A DNA stretch of 64,000 nt. Source: an uncultured Niabella sp. (GTDB lineage Bacteria; Bacteroidota; Bacteroidia; Chitinophagales; Chitinophagaceae). This document shows, piece by piece, positions 17,745 through 24,889 of the stretch (within the stretch, counting starts at the first letter, position 1; each line of letters begins with the position of its first letter). The translations under genes and the position numbers were made by a program. Under the pieces are notes generated by a model. The model had not been told where the DNA came from. It saw only the letters and a list, made by a program, of their open reading frames with translations, and ran no database searches. Where the stretch lies: contig CAKSQK010000004.1 in assembly GCA_934486785.1 (NCBI GenBank), forward strand, positions 124,001-188,000. Reading direction: 5' to 3'.

Positions 17745-18605
17745 TTAATCAATCATCTTTTCAATGGGAATGATCAAAATACCTTCTGCGCCTGCTGCTT
17801 TTAGTTGCTCGATCACGTTCCAAAAATCAGACTCGCTGATCACGGAGTGCACGGAGCTCCACCCCTGCTTAGCCAAAGGCACAATGGTAGGGCTGTTGAG
17901 GCCGGGCAGATACCTGGTTATTTCTTTTATTTTATCATTGGGCGCGTTCAGCAATACATATTTATTGTTTTTTGCTTTGCGAACGGCGCGTATGCGAAAC
18001 AGCAATTTCTCCAGCAGTTCTTTTCTTTTTACAGAAAGGTTTTTACCACTGATCAGTACGGCTTCTGATTTTAAAATGGTTTCAAACTCATACAGCTCGT
18101 TGCTGAACAAGGTGCTGCCGGAGCTTACCAGGTCGCAGATGGCATCGGCCAAACCTATGCGTGGCGCTATTTCCACAGAGCCGCTGATGGTGTGTATTTC
18201 TGCGTTGAGCTTATTTTGCTTCAGCCATTTTTTTAAGATCACCGGATAGCTTGTGGCGATCTTTAAGCCGTTCAGATCGCTCAGCTCTTTACTTTTTTTT
18301 GTTTTGGGCAACGCGATGCTCAGGCGGCACTTTCCGTAACCAAGCCTTTCCACCACCTGCGTGTCTTTGTTTTTTTCAAGCGCTACATTTTCGCCCACAA
18401 AGCCAATATCGGCCACACCATCTGCCACATACTCGGGTATATCATCATCCCTGAGGAATAAAATTTCTGCATCAAAATTTTCAGTGGTAATTTTTAGCTG
18501 GTTGTTGCCGTTGGGTATGCCAATGCCGCACTCTTTCAAAAGCTTCAAAGAGTCTTCGCTGAGCCTGCCTGATTTTTGTACTGCTATCCTGAGTTTTTCT
18601 TTCAT
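17745..18605 (-). CDS. hisG: ATP phosphoribosyltransferase, long form
   Basis: This 286-residue enzyme catalyses the first, committed step of histidine synthesis. The N-terminal part has LRIAVQKSGRLSEDSLKLL and GVADIGFVGENVALE; the PRPP-binding loop is DLVSSGSTL. The last 75 residues are the ACT-like regulatory domain for histidine feedback, so no HisZ partner is needed. The reading frame can be extended to a TTG at 18623, but that lies at the U-tract of the attenuator terminator. The ATG at 18605, giving MKEKLRIAVQKSG, is the better start. Expression is probably controlled by the leader at 18628-18752. Confidence 0.97.
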   Translation of the reverse strand: MKEKLRIAVQKSGRLSEDSLKLLKECGIGIPNGNNQLKITTENFDAEILFLRDDDIPEYVADGVADIGFVGENVALEKNKDTQVVERLGYGKCRLSIALPKTKKSKELSDLNGLKIATSYPVILKKWLKQNKLNAEIHTISGSVEIAPRIGLADAICDLVSSGSTLFSNELYEFETILKSEAVLISGKNLSVKRKELLEKLLFRIRAVRKAKNNKYVLLNAPNDKIKEITRYLPGLNSPTIVPLAKQGWSSVHSVISESDFWNVIEQLKAAGAEGILIIPIEKMID

Positions 18606-18624
18606 AAATGGATCATTTTTCAAA

Positions 18625-18655
18625 CAAAAAAGGCTTACACTTTTGTAAGCCTTTT
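18625..18655 (-). terminator. his attenuator terminator (segments 3:4)
   Basis: On the his mRNA, AAAAGGCTTAC pairs with GTAAGCCTTTT (11 bases) around the loop AAAAGT and runs into a U-tract. It lies between the his promoter and hisG, so it would stop transcription before the operon unless an alternative fold prevents it. Confidence 0.88.
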
Positions 18656-18699
18656 AAAATATAAGTTGATACATAGCACCACCGGCTTACCTGTGTAAG
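18632..18699 (-). promoter_or_regulatory. his leader pairing segments 1-4 (attenuator switch)
   Basis: Four short segments alternate: 1 CTTAC (18699-18695), 2 GTAAGCC (18690-18684), 3 GGCTTAC (18651-18645) and 4 GTAAGCC (18638-18632). Segment 1 can pair with 2, 2 with 3 (antiterminator) and 3 with 4 (terminator). The leader-peptide stop codon UAA lies inside segment 2. A ribosome that finishes the peptide therefore masks segment 2 and lets 3:4 form. One stalled at the His codons masks segment 1 and frees 2 to pair with 3. This is read from the sequence; no folding energy was computed. Confidence 0.85.
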
Positions 18700-18737
18700 T
18701 TTGTAAAATGATGATGGATATGTATTGATTTTTGCAT
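18687..18737 (-). CDS. hisL: his operon leader peptide MQKSIHIHHHFTNLHR
   Basis: This is a 16-codon open frame from ATG at 18737 to TAA at 18687. Five of 16 residues are histidine, including a His-Ile-His-His-His run. It ends at the start of the attenuator structure and precedes hisG. Its role would be as a sensor: scarcity of charged tRNA-His stalls the ribosome at the His run, which favours read-through into hisG. It is not expected to act as a product. The symbol follows the enterobacterial leader by analogy. Confidence 0.87.
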   Translation of the reverse strand: MQKSIHIHHHFTNLHR

Positions 18738-18744
18738 TGCGGAG

Positions 18745-18752
18745 CAAATATA
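18745..18752 (-). promoter_or_regulatory. his operon -7 promoter box TATATTTG
   Basis: TATATTTG fits the Bacteroidota -7 consensus TAnnTTTG exactly. It ends only 7 bases before the leader-peptide ATG, so the leader mRNA would have a very short or absent 5' untranslated region. A clear -33 TTTG at the expected 19-21 base spacing was not found. Confidence 0.6.
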
Positions 18753-18857
18753 GAGAAGTTTGTGTAACTGAATATGATTTTTTACAAGTTTTTTAAAATG
18801 CCTCACCCATCATTACTTAATTGACTATCTTAGCCCCCTAATTTTATTTTGATTCGT

Positions 18858-19625
18858 ATGCTGCACATTACCAAGCCAATCGCGTTTATCGACCTTGAAA
18901 CTACCGGCATGAACCTTGGCACAGACCGTATCGTTGAAATAGCCATTATCAAGATCTTACCTGATGGCAACAAGAGCGTGAAACGCAAACTCATTAATCC
19001 TGAAATGCCGATCTCCAAAACGTCGAGCGACCTGCATGGCATTACCAATGAGATGGTAAAAGATGCGCCCACTTTTGCACAGGTAGCGCAGGAGCTGAAG
19101 CAAATGCTGGATGGCTGCGACCTGGCGGGTTATAACTCCAACCGCTTTGATGTGCCGCTGCTGGTAGAAGAATTTTTACGCGTGGGCGTGGAATTTGATA
19201 TGAAGGGGCGCAAGCTGGTAGACGTACAAAATATTTTTCATAAAATGGAGCAGCGCACCTTATCGGCTGCTTACAGGTTTTATTGCAATAAAACCCTTGA
19301 TGATGCCCACTCGGCAGAAGCAGACGCCAATGCAACTTACGAAGTGCTGCTGGCGCAATTGGAGCGCTATCCAGAACTGGGAACCACCATTGAATCCATC
19401 AATAAAGTGATAGGTGAAGAATGCATTGTAGATTTTGCACGCAGGTTTGTAATGGACAATGGCGTAGAAGTTTTCAACTTTGGCAAGTACAAAGGCCAGC
19501 CTGTAGCTGATGTGCTGAAAAGAGAACCGCAGTATTACGACTGGATGATGCGGGGCGATTTTCCACAGCACACCAAACAAAAGCTGACTGAAATATTTAC
19601 ACGCAGTAAATTAAAAAAGGCCTGA
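18858..19625 (+). CDS. DEDDh 3'-5' exonuclease (DnaQ-like)
   Basis: This 255-residue protein has an exonuclease domain (about 5-175) with the metal-binding acids in AFIDLETTGMN, GYNSNRFDVPLL and the DEDDh His/Asp in DDAHSAEADANATYEVL. A C-terminal module (about 205-245, VFNFGKYKGQPVADVLKREP, YYDWMMRGDFP) is known from ExoX-like proteins. It probably removes 3' nucleotides in repair or replication. The frame can start at TTG 18849, but the ATG at 18858 (MLHITKPIAFIDLE) is preferred. It is divergent from the his operon with about 100 bases between their starts. Confidence 0.88.
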   Translation: MLHITKPIAFIDLETTGMNLGTDRIVEIAIIKILPDGNKSVKRKLINPEMPISKTSSDLHGITNEMVKDAPTFAQVAQELKQMLDGCDLAGYNSNRFDVPLLVEEFLRVGVEFDMKGRKLVDVQNIFHKMEQRTLSAAYRFYCNKTLDDAHSAEADANATYEVLLAQLERYPELGTTIESINKVIGEECIVDFARRFVMDNGVEVFNFGKYKGQPVADVLKREPQYYDWMMRGDFPQHTKQKLTEIFTRSKLKKA

Positions 19626-19707
19626 TAAAATTGGCCTGAACATCGGCAGCATTTTGTTACACTTCCGCTGTAAACGATCATTTAGCAATAATATACCCAG
19701 TTATCAC

Positions 19708-20451
19708 ATGGACAAGGTAGTGATCATACCGACATACAATGAAAAAGAAAATGTTTCAAACATCATCCATGCTGTATTTGAATTGCCCGGAGATTTTCAT
19801 GTTTTGATCATTGATGACGGCTCGCCTGACGGCACTGCCGGCATTGTAAAATCATTACAGCAAAAATTTCCAGGCAAACTATTTATTGAAGAAAGAAAAG
19901 GGAAACTCGGCTTGGGCACGGCATACATTCATGGTTTTAAATGGGCGCTGAAAAACAATTACCGGTATATTTTTGAAATGGATGCCGATTTTTCCCACAA
20001 CCCCAAAGACCTTTTAAGGTTGCATGAAGCCTGCGAAACCGTTGGCGCGGATGTGGCCATTGGCAGCAGGTATGTAAAAGGCGGCGGCTTTATAAACTGG
20101 CCTGCCAGCCGCATCATGATCTCAAAAGGCGGTTCGCTGTACACGCGCATCATTACCTGGATGCCGGTAAAAGACCCTACAGCCGGTTTTATCTGTTACA
20201 CCTCAAAAGTGCTGGAAGCCATCAATCTTGATAACATCAGCTTTGTAGGTTATGCCTTTCAAATAGAAATGAAATATGCTGCCTGGAAACTGGGATTTAA
20301 AATAAAAGAAGTTCCCATCATTTTTCAGGATCGTACAGAAGGCCAAAGCAAAATGAACAAAGGCATTATTAAAGAAGGCATCCTGGGTGTGCTAAACCTA
20401 AGGTGGCAAAGCCTTTTTAAAAGCTACCGCAAAAAAATGAAGAACACGTGA
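19708..20451 (+). CDS. GT2 glycosyltransferase, polyprenol-phosphate mannosyl/glucosyl transferase type
   Basis: This 247-residue GT-A enzyme begins MDKVVIIPTYNEKENV. It has the nucleotide-sugar motif VLIIDDGSPDGTA, the DXD-like FEMDADFSHNPKDL and the acceptor region KDPTAGFICY, then IIFQDRTEGQSKMN. This set matches dolichol/polyprenol-phosphate mannosyltransferases (DPM1-like, soluble form without C-terminal membrane domain). It would make lipid-linked sugar donor for glycosylation in the membrane. A TTG 54 bases upstream extends the frame, but the ATG at 19708 gives the family start. Sugar identity is inferred only. Confidence 0.9.
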   Translation: MDKVVIIPTYNEKENVSNIIHAVFELPGDFHVLIIDDGSPDGTAGIVKSLQQKFPGKLFIEERKGKLGLGTAYIHGFKWALKNNYRYIFEMDADFSHNPKDLLRLHEACETVGADVAIGSRYVKGGGFINWPASRIMISKGGSLYTRIITWMPVKDPTAGFICYTSKVLEAINLDNISFVGYAFQIEMKYAAWKLGFKIKEVPIIFQDRTEGQSKMNKGIIKEGILGVLNLRWQSLFKSYRKKMKNT

Positions 20452-20504
20452 CCGCACAAAGGTTACAGTTTACGACCTTTCATTTTTAACCAATACAGAT
20501 AACA

Positions 20505-20957
20505 ATGTATAGCAGGGCAGATAAATCCAATACCAAAAAAGAATTTTGGACTTCCTTTGGCATGTACCTGAAGCCCATTCCCAATGCCGATGGCCAATCC
20601 ATCAACTGGATCAATTACAAAACAGGCATCAGGCATATTTATTTCAGGATGGATGCTGATACGAAAACCTGCTCTATCGCTGTTGAAATTAAAAATCCCA
20701 TTACAGAAGAGCGCATAGAGAACTATAATAAGTTTGCCGCGCTTAAAAACATCTTTAACGGCATCTGCGGCAAAGAGTGGAGCTGGATAGAAAACACGTA
20801 CGATGAAGACGGCGCCGCTGTATCAAAAATCTATACAGAAAAACAAGGCGTCAACATTATGAAAAGAGAAAGCTGGCCGGGGATTATTTCTTTTTTAAAA
20901 GAAAGAATCATTAAATTAGATGAGTTTTGGTCCGTAGCGAAGGTTAACTTTGAATAA
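20505..20957 (+). CDS. DUF4268 domain protein
   Basis: This 150-residue protein matches my recollection of DUF4268 along its length: KKEFWTSFGMYLKPIPNADG, INWINYKTGIRHIYFRMDAD, KEWSWIENTYDEDGAAVSKI, GVNIMKRESWPGIISFLKER and LDEFWSVAKVNFE. The family has no firm function; in other proteins the domain is found with restriction-like or DNA-binding parts, but here it is alone. It is cytoplasmic, with no signal or membrane segment. It overlaps slightly with a possible TTG start of the next gene. Confidence 0.8.
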   Translation: MYSRADKSNTKKEFWTSFGMYLKPIPNADGQSINWINYKTGIRHIYFRMDADTKTCSIAVEIKNPITEERIENYNKFAALKNIFNGICGKEWSWIENTYDEDGAAVSKIYTEKQGVNIMKRESWPGIISFLKERIIKLDEFWSVAKVNFE

Positions 20958-20967
20958 AATCTTTTTT

Positions 20968-21867
20968 ATGCGATATGCCTTGCTATTTATATGCTTAATA
21001 ACCTCTATGATGACAATGGCCCAGGAAGAAATGCTGTTATATGATGTGATACCCAACAACAAACCATCAGAAAATATTGAAAAAGGAGAAACCGATGGAA
21101 AGGGCATCTTAAGAATCAGCAATGTAACAGTTCCCACACTTACCATTTACAAACCTGCAAAACCCAACGGTACCGCGGTGATCATTTGCCCGGGCGGAGG
21201 CTACAGGATCTTAGCCGCCAGCCACGAAGGAAGCGATGTGGCAAGAGCTTTGAATGAATGGGGCATTACCGCTTTTGTTTTAAAATACCGCCTTCCCGAT
21301 GATAAGACCATGCTTGACAAATCTATTGCACCGCTGCAGGATGCGCAAAGAGCCATGCAACTGGTGCGTCAAAACGCCGGCCGGTGGGGCGTGAATTCTA
21401 AAAAGACCGGCATCATGGGTTTTTCGGCAGGCGGTCATCTGGCGGCTTCGCTTTCTACAAGGTATGATGAGCCGCTGATCACCAACCACGGGAACATTTC
21501 ATTAAGGCCGGCCTTTTCCGTGCTGGTATATCCCGTCATCAGTTTTACAGACAGCCTTACGCACAAAGGCAGCCGCGACAACCTGGTCGGCAAAAAGCCA
21601 TCAGCATTTAAAATCAATAAATATTCAAATGAATTAAACGTGACCAAAAAAACCCCGCCGGCTTTTTTGGTACATGCAAAAAACGACAACGGCGTCAATT
21701 ACATGAACAGCGAAGTATATAAAAACGCATTGCTGAAGAACAACGTTCAGGCTGCTGCCTTTTATTATGATAACGGCGGGCACGGATTTGGCATGAACAA
21801 TCCCACATCCGACAAAAAATGGATGGACGAATTGAAAAAGTGGCTTATGGCACAAAAATTTCTTTAG
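20968..21867 (+). CDS. Secreted alpha/beta hydrolase (acetyl-xylan esterase-like)
   Basis: This 299-residue protein has a signal peptide (MRYALLFICLITSMMTMAQ). It shows the oxyanion loop ICPGGGYRILAASHEG, nucleophile Ser in MGFSAGGHLAASLS, an Asp in HAKNDNGVNY and catalytic His in GGHGFGMNNP. This order is that of BD-FAE-type esterases that remove acetyl groups from xylan or other glycans. It would act in the periplasm or outside the cell. The ATG at 20968 is preferred over a TTG at 20950, because it starts exactly at the signal peptide. Confidence 0.83.
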   Translation: MRYALLFICLITSMMTMAQEEMLLYDVIPNNKPSENIEKGETDGKGILRISNVTVPTLTIYKPAKPNGTAVIICPGGGYRILAASHEGSDVARALNEWGITAFVLKYRLPDDKTMLDKSIAPLQDAQRAMQLVRQNAGRWGVNSKKTGIMGFSAGGHLAASLSTRYDEPLITNHGNISLRPAFSVLVYPVISFTDSLTHKGSRDNLVGKKPSAFKINKYSNELNVTKKTPPAFLVHAKNDNGVNYMNSEVYKNALLKNNVQAAAFYYDNGGHGFGMNNPTSDKKWMDELKKWLMAQKFL

Positions 21868-21915
21868 CCTGCAAAAGTATTTTCAAAAAAACTACCAGTA
21901 ATATTTTAACTACAC

Positions 21916-22788
21916 ATGCACTACACGATCCAGACTGAAAGCATACGTGTGGCAATTGCTGCACATGGCGCAGAACTTCAAAGCCTGTTTGATAAAACTA
22001 CCGGCACAGAGTATATGTGGAGCGGTGATGAACAGTTCTGGGGCAAAAAATCTCCGGTACTGTTCCCCATCGTTGGCACATTAAAGAACAATACGTATTT
22101 TTTTAAAGGCAACAGTTACAACCTGCCCAGGCATGGTTTTGCGCGGGATAAAAATTTTACGCTAAAAAACCAGGCAGATAACAGCCTTTTATTTACGTTG
22201 GATAGCGATGCAGGCACTTTAGCCGTTTATCCTTTCACGTTTCAATTTTCTATACTTTATACCATCCAGGGCGCGTCGCTTTCTGTTACATATATTGTAA
22301 AGAACACAGGCACTGGCGCCATGTACTTTTCTGTGGGCGGCCATCCTGCATTTAAAGTGCCGCTGTTTGTGCATGAAAACTATGAAGACCATGCACTGGT
22401 GTTCAACAAAAAAGAAAAAGCAGGAAGGTGGCCCATTACGCCGGAAGGCCTGATCGCTGCTGAACCCATCCCCTTCTTCAACAATACTGATACGATTCAT
22501 TTGAAAAAAGAATTGTTTCAAAAAGACGCGATCGTTTTCAAACACTTGGCCTCAGACAGTGTAAAATTAATATCCGCCAACAGTGGCAAAGGCATCAGGT
22601 TTGATTTTGGCGGCTTTCCATATCTCGGCATCTGGGCTGCAAAAAATGCAGATTTTATTTGCATAGAACCCTGGTGCGGCATTGCCGATGGGGAGCACAG
22701 CGATCAATTGCTGGAAAACAAAGAAGGCATAAACCGGCTTGAAGCCGGCAGCCAGTGGCAACAAACCTGGCGTGTTACCATTCTTTGA
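21916..22788 (+). CDS. Aldose 1-epimerase family protein (LacX-like)
   Basis: This 290-residue beta-sandwich protein shows the galactose-mutarotase pattern: TEYMWSGDEQFWGKKSPVLF, LPRHGFARDKNF (His), VGGHPAFKVPL (His) and a Glu near the C-terminus in ICIEPWCGIADG. These resemble the conserved catalytic His/His/Glu. The LacX-like branch often acts on sugar phosphates or unknown sugars, so substrate is open. It is cytoplasmic and follows the esterase by 48 bases in the same direction. Confidence 0.85.
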   Translation: MHYTIQTESIRVAIAAHGAELQSLFDKTTGTEYMWSGDEQFWGKKSPVLFPIVGTLKNNTYFFKGNSYNLPRHGFARDKNFTLKNQADNSLLFTLDSDAGTLAVYPFTFQFSILYTIQGASLSVTYIVKNTGTGAMYFSVGGHPAFKVPLFVHENYEDHALVFNKKEKAGRWPITPEGLIAAEPIPFFNNTDTIHLKKELFQKDAIVFKHLASDSVKLISANSGKGIRFDFGGFPYLGIWAAKNADFICIEPWCGIADGEHSDQLLENKEGINRLEAGSQWQQTWRVTIL

Positions 22789-22858
22789 CCAATGCAATAA
22801 TTACTACTCCGTTTCGTTATTTTTACACGCTTGATTATGTACATCTTACGAACACTGA

Positions 22859-24874
22859 ATGGCATTTTTTAAGAAAAAAATATCCGGTAAAGTATTTTTA
22901 GAGCAGCTTTTAAAAAATGAAGAGCAATATCCTTTGGCATCAAAGGAAGGCAGTTATAATTTTTTAAAAGCTTTTTTTGGCGCCATCCGGCCAGGCAAAG
23001 ACCAGCCCGCCATTGTAGCCGAAGCCAACCTGATGAAGGCGATCGGGCTGATTGAAGAAAAACCGCTGATCGCCATCAAACTTCAGCAGGCCATCATGCA
23101 AACGATGGAAGATACATCACTTGAAGCGTCCTTTACCCAAAGCGGCATCCCGCTGAGCGGGGATTTTTGGGGCGAACTGGTGAAGCGGGTTAAACATAAA
23201 ATTTTACCGGATCAGCAAAATAAAAACGATTTTCTCTACGTCATCAATTGTGTTTTTCACTATCCGAAAGATTATATATGGGTAGAAGCCGTTAAGCGCT
23301 CTACGTGGATCCACTTTTTTGAATTGCTGCAATTTCCGTTGCAGGCTACAGACAGCAGGCTGCGCAACCATTTAATGGATTCGCTGACGATCCTTTCCAT
23401 CCAGGTGGCAAACAATGGGCTTCAAAAAGAAATTACAAATTATATTTCACCGGTCGCCTCGCGGCAGGAAGACCCGTTTGTAGTGCAAAGAATGCGGCTA
23501 CTCGAACTTCAGCAACAAATAAGCCGCCACCCCGAAGACATTAAAAAGCAGGCCACCCTGCTTAAAATTGTGCTGCACCAGTTAGAAAACGAAATTGACT
23601 ACATCAGGCAAAACCAGGACCGCAAAGGAACCAGCATTAAACAAAGCTATTCGCTGCTTATTTTGGGTACGCGCCTGAAGCGCATGCTTATTTTGCTTGA
23701 TGCGCTGGATAACGATGAGAATTTTGATGTGGGTATGTTTGTAGACCTGTTCAAGATCATAATCAGGAATGAAAAAACAAAGAACAGCATCCGCGCTTTC
23801 TTTTCGCAGGCCGTGGGTTATATTGCTTACCAGATAGCCGAGCACAAAGGTGTGAAAGGCGGCAAATACATTACCTCTACGCGGCGCGATTATGCCAACA
23901 TGTTGCTGAGCGCCATGGGCGGCGGAGCCATTATCTGCATCGTGGTAATCCTTAAGTTCTTTATTAGCAAATTGCATTACGCGCATTTCTGGCAGGGCTT
24001 CTGGTACAGCGTTAACTACAGCGCGGGTTTCATCAGCATTGACCAAAGCGGCAGCACACTTGCCACAAAGCAGCCGGCCTTTACGGCCAATGCCGTTGCG
24101 GTTTCGCTTGATTCTAAAAAAAATATTGGTAAGCCAGACCTGAACAACCTTGCCATAACCGTGGCAAAAGTGGTGCGCAGCCAGACAGCTTCATTTATTG
24201 GCAACCTCATTATTGTAATTCCCGGTACCTATTTCCTGGCATGGCTGTACCATATTGCTTTTGGAGAAAAATTAGCTTCCGGCAGGGCGGCGCTGCAATT
24301 GCTGCAGAACCAGCACCCGTTTCAAAGCCTGTCTTTGCTATATGCATGCAACACGGGTGTGTTTCTTTTCCTAAGTGGCATTATAGCCGGGTATGTGCAA
24401 AACAAGATCCGCTTTAGCCATATTGCCGACCGTATAGCCGACAATCCATCCTACAATATCAAAATATCTGCAAATAAAAGAACTGCATGGGCACGGTTTG
24501 TTGAGAACCATGCGGGCACTTATGCCGGTAATATTTCACTTGGCTTCTTCCTGGGCATGGCCGCGCCACTGGGTAAAATATTCGGCATCCCGTTCGACAT
24601 CCGGCACATTACCATTTCATCCGGCAATATGGGCCTGGGCGTATATGGGCTGGGCCTTGAGAACATTCCGCTGAATTACCTGCTAACTGTTTTTTTTGGC
24701 GTACTGGGCATCGGATTTTTTAACTTTTTAATTAGCTTTTCTCTGGCTTTTTTTGTAGCTGTTAAGGCCCGGGGCATTAAGCTTAAACAATATCCGGAGT
24801 TTTTAGGTATTTTAGGCAGGCATTTTATGAACAGGCCTTTCTCATTTATCTTTCCGCCTAAAATAGCGGGATAG
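22859..24874 (+). CDS. Gcr/SpecificRecomb-type membrane protein (annotated in databases as site-specific recombinase)
   Basis: This 671-residue protein has a soluble, helical N-terminal half (about 1-345) and a C-terminal half with about five or six hydrophobic segments. These include AIICIVVILKFF, FIGNLIIVIPGTYFLAWLY, LYACNTGVFLFLSGIIAGYV, ISLGFFLGMAAPLG and FFGVLGIGFFNFLISFSLAFF. STLATKQPAFTANAVA, PFDIRHITISSGNMGLG and the ending MNRPFSFIFPPK match the PF10136 family as I remember it. The family is labelled site-specific recombinase, but no recombinase catalytic motif is visible and the architecture is that of a membrane protein. No inverted repeats or mobile genes are nearby. True function unknown. 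Confidence 0.65.
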   Translation: MAFFKKKISGKVFLEQLLKNEEQYPLASKEGSYNFLKAFFGAIRPGKDQPAIVAEANLMKAIGLIEEKPLIAIKLQQAIMQTMEDTSLEASFTQSGIPLSGDFWGELVKRVKHKILPDQQNKNDFLYVINCVFHYPKDYIWVEAVKRSTWIHFFELLQFPLQATDSRLRNHLMDSLTILSIQVANNGLQKEITNYISPVASRQEDPFVVQRMRLLELQQQISRHPEDIKKQATLLKIVLHQLENEIDYIRQNQDRKGTSIKQSYSLLILGTRLKRMLILLDALDNDENFDVGMFVDLFKIIIRNEKTKNSIRAFFSQAVGYIAYQIAEHKGVKGGKYITSTRRDYANMLLSAMGGGAIICIVVILKFFISKLHYAHFWQGFWYSVNYSAGFISIDQSGSTLATKQPAFTANAVAVSLDSKKNIGKPDLNNLAITVAKVVRSQTASFIGNLIIVIPGTYFLAWLYHIAFGEKLASGRAALQLLQNQHPFQSLSLLYACNTGVFLFLSGIIAGYVQNKIRFSHIADRIADNPSYNIKISANKRTAWARFVENHAGTYAGNISLGFFLGMAAPLGKIFGIPFDIRHITISSGNMGLGVYGLGLENIPLNYLLTVFFGVLGIGFFNFLISFSLAFFVAVKARGIKLKQYPEFLGILGRHFMNRPFSFIFPPKIAG

Positions 24875-24889
24875 CGTTATTTTAATTGA

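Noticed and set aside
18606..18623. TTG start extending hisG by six codons
   Set aside because: It lies at the U-tract of the attenuator terminator, has no family support, and the ATG at 18605 begins the conserved HisG sequence.
20457..20482. Terminator after the GT2 gene
   Set aside because: AAAGGT/ACCTTT is only six bases with an 11-base loop and a weak T-run; too little to list.
22859..24874. Mobile element based on the recombinase label
   Set aside because: No terminal repeats, no cargo, no recombinase motif; the product is a membrane protein.
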